Shown one piece after another: positions 1 through 5,200 of a DNA stretch of 5,200 bases; positions within the stretch are counted from its first letter, which is position 1, and every line of letters begins with the position of its first letter. The DNA is from Deltaproteobacteria bacterium. GTDB taxonomy: Bacteria > Desulfobacterota > DSM-4660 > Desulfatiglandales > Desulfatiglandaceae. The translations under genes and the position numbers were made by a program. A model generated the notes under the pieces. The model was not told where the DNA came from and searched no databases. It saw only the letters and a list, made by a program, of their open reading frames with translations. The stretch spans positions 1 through 5,200 of the forward strand of contig JAOZQV010000274.1 of assembly GCA_029932035.1 (NCBI GenBank), in the 5' to 3' direction.

Positions 1-2473
1 AGAATGCCCTATCCAGCTCTTCCGATGTGATCTCAACCTCAAAGCGATCTTCATCTGCAACCATGGGCCTGATCTGAAGAAAATTGAAATCGCTTCTCCT
101 TTTCTTGTCAGGGCTCAGATCAACTGAAAACTCAATTTCAATAGGACACCCCATCCCCTTTCGTCCCAATGTCAGCAAATCAGACAAGAGCTGGGGCAAA
201 GGAAAAATATCGTATTTCAATACCTGAGCAAATGTCAGTATTTTAGGCCCCGGGATGTAGCCCGTGTCCCTGATACGATCTTCTTCAGGCACGTAAGTGC
301 TGGCAAGTGTCCTTATAGGGAATTCGTTTTCAGCATCATCTACTTCCCTTTTTTCAAGATTGGAATCCTTCCATGCCTTAGGGTCGTCAGCATAATTTTT
401 GATCCTTAAGGCATAAAAAAAACGCTGGCCGTTCACAAGGATATCTTTGACAGTGGAAAACTGGGGCATGATCTTTGGATACTTGGGAGAGAAGCGCAAT
501 GTCTTTTCTCCTTCTACAACGGTTTTGCCTAAACCCAAGGCGATATGGGCAATCCCTTCTTCGGGTTTCATATGGGATACCGGATAGAAATTATGGGACT
601 GGGCCACACCGGAAATAGCCGGGTAAAAATAGTCTCCGTACCCCTTTCCGGCAACCTGCTGGATAATAACTCCCATTGCCTCCGCCTGTGGTTGATTTGA
701 AGTGCTTCTTGAAAATGCCTTTGGACTTTCGTAATAGGTAGATGCGTAGACCAATTTAATGGCGGTAATGAGATGCTGAAACCGAACCGAAGGGTCGGGA
801 TGGTTATTGGGGATCATGTAGGTGTGATAAAGCCCGGCATAGGGTTGAAACTGGGCGTCTTCCAACAGGCTTGAAGAACGGACGGAGAGGGGAACCCTGA
901 CCTGGGCCACAAAGGCCTCTAAGTCTTTTACCAGCCTCTCCGGCATTTCAGCTTTCAAAAAGCCCTGCGCGACTTCTTCATCAGCCAGGTTTTCCTTGGC
1001 AAAGCGCTGCAAATGGTTCTTGGTTACAAAAGACTCAAAGCCGTCAGAGCAGATAACTAAGGTTTTGGGAATTCTGATGTTGATTTCAGAATATTTTTCC
1101 TGAAGCTCCTGGTTCTGCTCAAGAACAGCGGACATAAAGGCCAGGCCCCGGGCCTTCCCCCCTAAGGATCCCTGACCGACCTTGAGGAAATCCGCGATGT
1201 AAGGATCAAAATTATCGGCCCTAAACCGGGCCACCACCCCTTTTTGACGTAATTTCCGCAGAGCCCGGATGTTGGAAATAATATACTCCCGCATTTCGGG
1301 GGCACAGCTGAATTCAGAGGCCTGGACCTCACGGAATTTGGAGGCAAGGGCTATTTCAGAACGGGCCATGATCCAGTTGGAAAAGTGATTACGTTCCGCA
1401 TGATAGCAAAGCGACTCATCCGGTATCAGGGAAAGCTTTGTTTCGAGCGTACGAAGGTCAGAGGCCCGGTCAATCTCTTTCCCGTCAGGCAGACGAAATA
1501 CGAAATCCCCGAAGCCGAGGCGGGTAAGGAAAAAATCGTGTATCTCGGATAGAAGGTGTGGCGAATTCTTATCAAGGAACTCAGCGGGAACTTGATCTGC
1601 CTTTTCCCTGTTCTTTGGTTCCGAACTGAGCAGGAGAAGTGGAACGTCAGGAACTTCTTTTCTGATTTGGGAAAGCAGAAGGAACCCCGTATTATCATCC
1701 AATTGATGGTTTTTGGGTAAACGGGCATCTGATATCACGCCGAAGAGAAAGGAACGGAATTTTTGGTAAAGCTCAAGGGCTTCTTCATAATTAGTGGCGA
1801 GAAGTATTTTGGGTCTGGCCCGCATTGTAAGGAGCCTGTGTTCTTCATTGAGGCCAACTTTGAGTACCGCCTGTGTCTGCCTTACGATCTCTTTGTAGAT
1901 AAGGGGTAAAAAGGACGAGTAATAAATCGGTGAATCTTCAACCAGAAGGAGGACACGTACCATCGCCTTCTGGGTATCAATAGCTACATTAAGGTGGTCT
2001 TCAGCGTTCTTGACCATGGCCAAAAGGAGATCTGAATTACCGGACCAGATAAAAATCTTGTCTATCCCCTCGCAATTTTTGTTCTCAGGAGGTGGATAAA
2101 TACCCCTGGGACTGTGAGCCAAGAGGAAAACAGGCAACCCCGGATTCATTCTTTTCACCTGCAAACCGAGAGAAAACGCATCCATTTCCTCCAAGTGCGG
2201 GGTAGTCAGGACCATGTCGAATTTTTTCATTCTCAAAAGCGCCAAGGCATCATAGGCCGAAGAAGTCCTTGTCACCCTCGGGGGATGACTCAGGTTCAAC
2301 CCGCTATATTCGTTAATAATCCTTGATGCGAGACTCCCGTCTTCTTCCATGATGAAGGCATCATAGGGACTGGAAACGAGCAGAATCTCACGCACCTTCT
2401 TTGACATTAGTTCGTGATAGATCCTGAAACGCGCATAAGATTCTATCGATTGATTAGTGTTTTCTGAGTCCAT
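1..2473 (-). CDS. Tandem-receiver PEP/pyruvate-binding (PPDK N-terminal domain) protein, C-terminus cut by window
   Basis: This gene runs off the window start, with 824 codons visible and no internal stop. The ATG follows GGAGGT, and an in-frame TGA lies at 2486-2488, so the start is well fixed. Residues about 28-160 resemble a response-regulator receiver that has lost its acidic pair (ILLVSS at 30-35) and its phospho-acceptor Asp (VLTT at 88-91). Residues about 172-315 form a second receiver with its key residues present: E179/D180, acceptor D249 in VISDARL, S283 and K302. Residues about 430-806 match the ATP-grasp-like ATP-binding domain of PEP synthase and pyruvate phosphate dikinase: GGKARGL (438-444), SVRSSSLLED (530-539), YAGLYHTYM (545-553), GVIIQQVAGKGYGDYF (from 601), GLGKTVVEG (646-654), and terminal IEIEFSVD and FLQIRPM (798-804). 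The swivelling phospho-histidine domain and the PEP/pyruvate TIM barrel of true PEP synthases are not in view, so enzymatic activity is unproven. Inference: a cytoplasmic ATP-binding or phosphotransfer protein controlled by phosphorylation of the second receiver. No partner kinase is in the window. Confidence 0.86.
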   Translation of the reverse strand, partial: MDSENTNQSIESYARFRIYHELMSKKVREILLVSSPYDAFIMEEDGSLASRIINEYSGLNLSHPPRVTRTSSAYDALALLRMKKFDMVLTTPHLEEMDAFSLGLQVKRMNPGLPVFLLAHSPRGIYPPPENKNCEGIDKIFIWSGNSDLLLAMVKNAEDHLNVAIDTQKAMVRVLLLVEDSPIYYSSFLPLIYKEIVRQTQAVLKVGLNEEHRLLTMRARPKILLATNYEEALELYQKFRSFLFGVISDARLPKNHQLDDNTGFLLLSQIRKEVPDVPLLLLSSEPKNREKADQVPAEFLDKNSPHLLSEIHDFFLTRLGFGDFVFRLPDGKEIDRASDLRTLETKLSLIPDESLCYHAERNHFSNWIMARSEIALASKFREVQASEFSCAPEMREYIISNIRALRKLRQKGVVARFRADNFDPYIADFLKVGQGSLGGKARGLAFMSAVLEQNQELQEKYSEINIRIPKTLVICSDGFESFVTKNHLQRFAKENLADEEVAQGFLKAEMPERLVKDLEAFVAQVRVPLSVRSSSLLEDAQFQPYAGLYHTYMIPNNHPDPSVRFQHLITAIKLVYASTYYESPKAFSRSTSNQPQAEAMGVIIQQVAGKGYGDYFYPAISGVAQSHNFYPVSHMKPEEGIAHIALGLGKTVVEGEKTLRFSPKYPKIMPQFSTVKDILVNGQRFFYALRIKNYADDPKAWKDSNLEKREVDDAENEFPIRTLASTYVPEEDRIRDTGYIPGPKILTFAQVLKYDIFPLPQLLSDLLTLGRKGMGCPIEIEFSVDLSPDKKRRSDFNFLQIRPMVADEDRFEVEITSEELDRAF

Positions 2474-2560
2474 CTTACCTCCGCCTCAGATTTTCGATTG
2501 GAGCAGGCGGCTCGAAGTAATAAAGGATGATTATTCAACGTGTCTAACAGAAGATTGAAA

Positions 2561-2595
2561 ACATCAAGGGCAGGATAAATTCCTCCCCTTGATGT
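2561..2595 (-). terminator. Strong hairpin after the glutamate-synthase-like gene; probable weak terminator or intercistronic stem
   Basis: A perfect 10-bp inverted repeat (2561-2570 with 2586-2595) encloses a G-G mismatch, a further 4-bp AGGA/TCCT stem and a 5-nt loop. On the minus strand it begins 24 nt after the stop codon at 2619-2621. It is followed by only a short T stretch (TTTCAATCTT), so termination would be partial. It may also protect the 3' end of the upstream mRNA. The rest of the 145-bp spacer (2474-2618) contains the next gene's ribosome site; I see no convincing promoter there. The best -10-like match, AATAAT on the minus strand, lacks a good -35. Confidence 0.6.
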
Positions 2596-2618
2596 CTCGA
2601 ACTATTTTCTGTCAGGTC

Positions 2619-4202
2619 TTAGGCGTCTATTATACCGAGGGCCTCTTCCCTGTATGCATCCATTACATACGGAATACCCGTAATCTTTGCACATTCTTCT
2701 GTCAGTGAAAATATATCCTTCCTGCTGATGTATTTGACCTCCCAGTTTCTCGAACCGGCCATTAACTGCTGGAGTCCTACCTTGATCTTGTCTACGGCGC
2801 TAAATATGCCAACAGCCCCCAACGGAAGGTTATCTGCCTCAGCCCCGTACTTTTCTTTAAGAACCTCGTAATTCATGAAGATCTCTTCTTTTGTTGAACC
2901 GTATTTTGCAACTGTGGACGGGAGCCCGCCTTGTTCGCCTCTCAACCACCTTTCCGTATTTTTTCCCACCATTCCCGGAATCATCAGGGCACGGCCCATG
3001 CAGACGGCCTTGCAGTACGGGGCGCCTAAGGCCAGGGCCTTGAAGACATGGTCCTCTGCCGAAAACCCGCCTGCAAAGGCAATGTCCGGGACCCATAATC
3101 CCCTCTTGGCGAGACGGTCGCACAACTCATACGCCATGGAGTGCAGATAGATAGATGGGATGCCCCATTCGCTCATCATTCGCCACGGGCTCATGCCTGT
3201 ACCCCCCGGGGCCCCGTCGATGGTCAGAAGATCGATCTTGGCATCACTGGACCAGCGGATCGCCATGGCCAGTTCTCTCATGGGATACGCACCGGTCTTG
3301 AGCGTGACACGCTTTGCGCCTAATTTGCGCACCCGCTCCACCTCATTCATAAAGCCTTCCTGATCAATGAAACCGAGACGGGAATGGCGTTCAAACTGTT
3401 TGAGGGGTCCAGCCTTGAAGGCGGCCTGAAAGGCGTGGGCCTCCGGATCGGGGGTTACGATGTATCCCCTCTTTTTCAACTGAATTGCCCGGTCCAGGGA
3501 GTTCACCTTGATCTCTCCGCCGATACATTTGGCGCCTTGCCCCCATTTCAGTTCAATGGTCTCAACACCGAGTTTGTCGATGACGTATTCCGCCACCCCG
3601 TTTCGGGTATCTTCCACGTTCATCTGTACAAGGATATCCCCGTAGCCTTCATGGTAACGGCGGTATTCTTTGATCCGGCGATCCATTTCAGGTGAATTTT
3701 TCACCTTCCCGTCGCGGTTAAATTCCAGTTCCGGGTCGATGCCGCAGACATTTTCACCGCACACTAAGGTGATCCCGCTGATGGCGGCCCCGATGGCAAA
3801 ATGCCCCCAGTTTTTGCGGGCGATTTCCGTGCTCCCGAGGGCCCCGGTGAATATGGGGACCTTCATCTTTACCTTTTCAGTGGCGCCAAACGAGGTTTCC
3901 GTATTCACCGCCGGGAAAGTGGCCTTGTCCGGGTCCGGTTCAACCCCCTTGGCTCCAAGGGCATATCCCATGATATTCAGATGAGAGTAATCAACAGGGT
4001 AGTCCTTGTCCGCCCCGGCCGTAATGCTGCCGAATGGCTGGGGGTAAAGGAGTTCCCTTCCCCGGAATGTGGCATTGAACATATCGCAGTTCCCCTTGCA
4101 CCCGTCAACACACCTGCTGCAGATGCCTGACTGGGGGGCCACATTACGTGAGCGATTCTTGGTCTGAAGGGCTTCATTCGCGTTTGGTCTCTGTAAATTC
4201 AA
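2619..4202 (-). CDS. FMN-binding glutamate synthase family protein (GltB central/FMN domain type), stand-alone
   Basis: Complete 527-residue protein. It starts at TTG: GAGGAGG lies 8 nt upstream, an in-frame TAA lies at 4221-4223, and the first in-frame ATG is only at residue 41, after a conserved-looking cysteine motif. The body is the FMN-binding alpha/beta-barrel domain of glutamate synthase: KWGQGAK (219-225), corresponding to the family's Lys-rich barrel motif; IDGAPGGTGMSP (328-339), the GGTG flavin/substrate signature; and AGGFSAEDHVFKALALGA (377-394), a phosphate-binding glycine loop. Classical enzymes combine ammonia with 2-oxoglutarate to make glutamate on FMN, using electrons from an Fe-S path. 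Here the N-terminus has C28, C31, C35 and C39 (CX2CX3CX3C), a possible metal or Fe-S site. The usual 3Fe-4S cysteine cluster after the barrel is absent; only C397 and C401 lie in that area. There is no glutaminase domain, no GXGXG domain and no NADPH-subunit gene alongside, so the electron donor and true substrate are unknown. It is preceded by a leader with a terminator. The family assignment is firm; the reaction is inferred. Confidence 0.92.
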   Translation of the reverse strand: MNLQRPNANEALQTKNRSRNVAPQSGICSRCVDGCKGNCDMFNATFRGRELLYPQPFGSITAGADKDYPVDYSHLNIMGYALGAKGVEPDPDKATFPAVNTETSFGATEKVKMKVPIFTGALGSTEIARKNWGHFAIGAAISGITLVCGENVCGIDPELEFNRDGKVKNSPEMDRRIKEYRRYHEGYGDILVQMNVEDTRNGVAEYVIDKLGVETIELKWGQGAKCIGGEIKVNSLDRAIQLKKRGYIVTPDPEAHAFQAAFKAGPLKQFERHSRLGFIDQEGFMNEVERVRKLGAKRVTLKTGAYPMRELAMAIRWSSDAKIDLLTIDGAPGGTGMSPWRMMSEWGIPSIYLHSMAYELCDRLAKRGLWVPDIAFAGGFSAEDHVFKALALGAPYCKAVCMGRALMIPGMVGKNTERWLRGEQGGLPSTVAKYGSTKEEIFMNYEVLKEKYGAEADNLPLGAVGIFSAVDKIKVGLQQLMAGSRNWEVKYISRKDIFSLTEECAKITGIPYVMDAYREEALGIIDA

Positions 4203-4210
4203 TGTTTTAT

Positions 4211-4217
4211 CCTCCTC
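4211..4217 (-). promoter_or_regulatory. Ribosome binding site fixing the TTG start
   Basis: The minus strand reads GAGGAGG, an excellent anti-16S match, 8 nt before the TTG at 4202-4200. No ATG or GTG is available at suitable distance, so this site decides the start of the glutamate-synthase-like gene. Confidence 0.85.
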
Positions 4218-4224
4218 TATTTAG

Positions 4225-4261
4225 ATCAGGGGAGAAGACAAAAAAAAGCGTCTTCCCTGAT
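4225..4261 (-). other. Alternative leader hairpin overlapping the terminator
   Basis: The segment 4225-4231 plus 4235-4239 can pair with 4255-4261 plus 4250-4254: 12 bp with a 3-nt bulge, and the poly-U tract forms the loop. It uses the same 3' arms as the terminator hairpin at 4248-4275, so the two folds exclude each other. It lies partly downstream of the U tract, so it can form only in read-through transcripts. It may therefore shape the read-through mRNA next to the ribosome site rather than act as a classical antiterminator. Confidence 0.5.
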
Positions 4262-4275
4262 TAGGGTTTAGACGC
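4240..4275 (-). terminator. Intrinsic terminator inside the 5' leader (attenuator)
   Basis: On the minus strand GCGTCT (4275-4270) pairs with AGACGC (4253-4248). Inside this, CCCT (4266-4263) pairs with AGGG (4258-4255) around a 4-nt loop. Eight consecutive T residues (4247-4240) follow directly. This is a textbook Rho-independent terminator, yet it lies between a consensus promoter (4342-4370) and the gene starting at 4202. No other minus-strand gene lies upstream for it to end. It should therefore stop transcription at about 95 nt unless antagonised. It could instead end a small independent RNA. Confidence 0.8.
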
Positions 4276-4294
4276 CTTTGTCTTATCGCGAAAG

Positions 4295-4319
4295 GCCTTA
4301 ACACGTCTTTGTGCAAGGC
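4295..4319 (-). other. Leader hairpin H1
   Basis: A 9-bp stem with one bulged base and one G-U pair closes a 6-nt loop (AAAGAC on the minus strand). It starts about 15 nt after the predicted transcription start. Its loop can pair with the 5' arm of the downstream terminator, so it is the likeliest sensing or antitermination element in the leader. Confidence 0.55.
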
Positions 4320-4341
4320 TTCAATCAAATTTTAGCTAATA

Positions 4342-4370
4342 ATTATAGCCTCAGCCATTCTCTCTGTCAA
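4342..4370 (-). promoter_or_regulatory. Perfect consensus sigma70 promoter for the glutamate-synthase-like gene
   Basis: The minus strand carries TTGACA (4370-4365), exactly 17 bp of spacer and TATAAT (4347-4342), a 12 of 12 match. An A-rich stretch directly upstream (AAAAA near 4376) could serve as an UP element. The predicted start is near 4335. A promoter of this strength upstream of a terminator fits control by attenuation rather than by initiation. Confidence 0.88.
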
Positions 4371-4388
4371 GACATTTTTGTCATAATC

Positions 4389-4404
4389 TGGCCTAAACGG
4401 GCCA
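4389..4404. repeat. Inverted repeat TGGCC-N6-GGCCA between divergent promoters
   Basis: A perfect 5-bp inverted repeat with a 6-bp spacer lies 18 bp upstream of the minus-strand -35 box and 28 bp upstream of the plus-strand -35 box. Its position suits a regulator binding site that could affect both promoters. The arms are short, so chance is possible. Confidence 0.3.
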
Positions 4405-4432
4405 ACTACCACATCATGAGATGCCGATTCCA

Positions 4433-4461
4433 TTGACACACAAAGGAAAACGCCTTACACT
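4433..4461 (+). promoter_or_regulatory. Sigma70-type promoter for the DUF1846 gene
   Basis: TTGACA (4433-4438), a 17-bp spacer and TACACT (4456-4461, 4 of 6 to consensus). It is oriented toward the plus-strand gene at 4600 and divergent from the minus-strand promoter at 4342-4370. The predicted start is near 4468, giving a leader of about 130 nt. Confidence 0.65.
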
Positions 4462-4520
4462 GTGTCGCCTGAAAGGAACTTTTTATCATCCAGTATTACC
4501 CAAGCTAAGTCAGTGAATGG

Positions 4521-4556
4521 GCCAGCCTTACTACTGGCAATGTTAATTGTTGCCAG
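4521..4556 (+). other. Mutually exclusive hairpins in the DUF1846 leader
   Basis: CTGGCAA (4534-4540) pairs with TTGCCAG (4550-4556), 7 bp around a 9-nt loop. The same CTGGC can instead pair with an upstream GCCAG (4521-4525) around an 8-nt loop. An outer CAGTG/CACTG pair (4511-4515 with 4558-4562) could close the stronger fold. No T tract follows, so this is not a terminator. The structure ends about 35 nt before the ribosome site GAGG (4591-4594). Confidence 0.4.
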
Positions 4557-4599
4557 ACACTGCGGGAAACAATGAAATAGCCTGACAAGCGAGGATTCT

Positions 4600-5200
4600 A
4601 TGGCAACAGAAACAGCTTTCGATAATGAAAAATATATAACGGAACAGACATCTGAGATTCTTGAAAGAGTCAATAAATTTGGCGATAGACTTTACCTCGA
4701 ATTTGGCGGAAAACTTCTGTTTGACTATCATGCCGCCAGGGTCTTACCCGGATATGATCCAAATATCAAAATGAGACTTCTCCAACAATTGAAAGATAAG
4801 GCGGATATTCTTTTATGTATTTATGCGGGGGACATTGAAACAAAAAAAATGAGGGCGGATTTTGGTATAACCTATGACTCCGAAGCCCTTAAATTAATAG
4901 ACGAATTAAGAGGCTGGGGAATACATGTCCTTGGTGTAGTTATTACCCGATTTAGCGGCCAGCCCACCGCCAAATTATTTAAGAATAAATTAGAAAGGAG
5001 AAATATAAAGGTCTATACTCATCAATATACGAAAGGGTATCCCACAAACGTGGATTTAATCGTAAGTGACGAAGGCTATGGGGCTAATGATTATATTGAA
5101 ACAGAAAAACCTCTGATTATTGTTACCGGCCCCGGGCCTGGTAGTGGAAAGTTAGCCACATCTCTTTCTCAGGTATATCATGACTACAGGAGAGGAATAA
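4600..5200 (+). CDS. DUF1846 family protein, N-terminal 200 codons (cut by window end)
   Basis: The reading frame is open to the window end; the final TAA of the window is out of frame. The ATG has GAGG 5 nt upstream, and an in-frame TGA lies at 4573-4575, so the start is secure. The translation matches the DUF1846 family closely as I recall it: AFDNEKY near the start, YLEFGGKL (32-39), DYHAARVLPG (42-51), GITYD and LRGWGIHVLGVVITRF in the middle, then GYPTNVDLIVSDEGYGANDYIE and TGPGPGSGK (176-184). The last resembles a nucleotide- or phosphate-binding glycine loop. Family members are about 500 residues, so some 40% is visible. No signal peptide or membrane segment is seen, so the protein should be cytoplasmic. 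Structures from the family are known, but I know of no established function. It is transcribed divergently from the glutamate-synthase-like gene, from its own promoter (4433-4461). The family is best known from Firmicutes, so acquisition by transfer is possible but not shown here. Confidence 0.92.
   Translation, partial: MATETAFDNEKYITEQTSEILERVNKFGDRLYLEFGGKLLFDYHAARVLPGYDPNIKMRLLQQLKDKADILLCIYAGDIETKKMRADFGITYDSEALKLIDELRGWGIHVLGVVITRFSGQPTAKLFKNKLERRNIKVYTHQYTKGYPTNVDLIVSDEGYGANDYIETEKPLIIVTGPGPGSGKLATSLSQVYHDYRRGI

Larger units (their letters stand above)
4203..4335 (-). ncRNA. Structured 5' leader, candidate riboswitch/attenuator of unknown class
   Basis: Predicted transcript from about 4335 to the TTG start, roughly 130 nt. 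In transcript order it holds three structures. The first is hairpin H1 (4295-4319): GCCTT/AAGGC, then a bulge, then GCAC/GTGT with an AAAGAC loop. The second is a short stem CTTT/AAAG (4276-4279 with 4291-4294), extendable to 6 bp. The third is the terminator at 4240-4275. The end of the H1 loop (AGACG, 4308-4304) is complementary to the terminator's 5' arm (CGTCT, 4274-4270), giving a possible pseudoknot or antiterminator. I compared it by eye with the consensus cores I know (c-di-GMP-I, TPP, glycine, fluoride, T-box, glutamine) and saw no match. The ligand is unknown. Confidence 0.55.

Noticed and set aside
1162..2326. Short open frames of 61-100 residues on both strands inside 1-2473
   Set aside because: The continuous minus-strand frame with receiver and ATP-binding motifs explains this DNA; these are shadow frames.
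2857..4177. Several 60-109 residue open frames on both strands inside 2619-4202
   Set aside because: They overlap the well-supported glutamate-synthase-family gene in other frames, show no recognisable protein features and lack their own ribosome sites.
4221..4328. A 35-codon open frame in the minus-strand leader, from a TTG at 4328-4326 to a TAA at 4223-4221
   Set aside because: It would start about 7 nt after the predicted transcript start with no ribosome site, has no ATG, and reads straight through the terminator stem and U tract. There is no run of one amino acid typical of leader-peptide attenuation.
4517..4546. A 9-codon plus-strand mini-ORF (MGQPYYWQC) in the DUF1846 leader, rich in aromatic residues
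   Set aside because: Suggestive of an aromatic amino acid leader peptide, but it has no Shine-Dalgarno sequence, no following terminator and no aromatic biosynthesis gene downstream, so chance is more likely.
4455..4731. Two minus-strand open frames of 62-72 residues overlapping the start of the DUF1846 gene
   Set aside because: They are antisense to a clear family protein and to its promoter and leader, with no coding evidence.
5198..5200. TAA at the very end of the window as a possible stop
   Set aside because: It is out of frame with the DUF1846 reading frame (ATA then A), and the family continues well past this point.
1..5200. CRISPR arrays, insertion sequences, tRNA or rRNA genes
   Set aside because: No regularly spaced repeats, transposase-like protein, terminal inverted repeats or tRNA-like cloverleaf was seen on either strand.

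Overview
The window holds three protein genes and two regulated intergenic regions. All three genes look intact where visible; two run off the ends. The codon and base composition (AT/GC roughly balanced), strong GGAGG-type ribosome sites, a receiver-coupled PEP/pyruvate-binding protein and a stand-alone FMN glutamate-synthase-like protein suggest an anaerobic Gram-negative bacterium, most likely a Desulfobacterota (delta-proteobacterial) lineage. That placement is an inference from family associations, not from a marker gene.

Layout: (1) 1-2473, minus strand: a large protein cut by the window start (824 codons visible). It has a degenerate receiver, an intact response-regulator receiver and an ATP-binding domain of the PEP synthase/pyruvate phosphate dikinase type. 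(2) 2474-2618: a short spacer with a strong hairpin just after the upstream gene's stop. (3) 2619-4202, minus strand: a complete 527-residue FMN-dependent glutamate-synthase-family protein. It starts at TTG and has a four-cysteine N-terminal motif. (4) 4203-4599: a divergent control region. On the minus strand it has a perfect consensus promoter (TTGACA, 17-bp spacer, TATAAT), then a roughly 130-nt leader containing an intrinsic terminator with eight U residues upstream of the glutamate-synthase-like gene. On the plus strand it has a second sigma70-type promoter and another structured leader of about 130 nt. (5) 4600-5200, plus strand: the first 200 codons of a DUF1846-family protein, cut by the window end.

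The most notable signal is the minus-strand leader. A perfect promoter is followed within about 60 nt by a terminator that must be overcome to express the glutamate-synthase-like gene. This predicts transcription attenuation, by a riboswitch or another RNA-based switch that I could not match to a known class. The two minus-strand genes could be co-transcribed, but the hairpin between them and the second gene's own strong ribosome site leave this open. No direct pathway link among the three proteins is visible.
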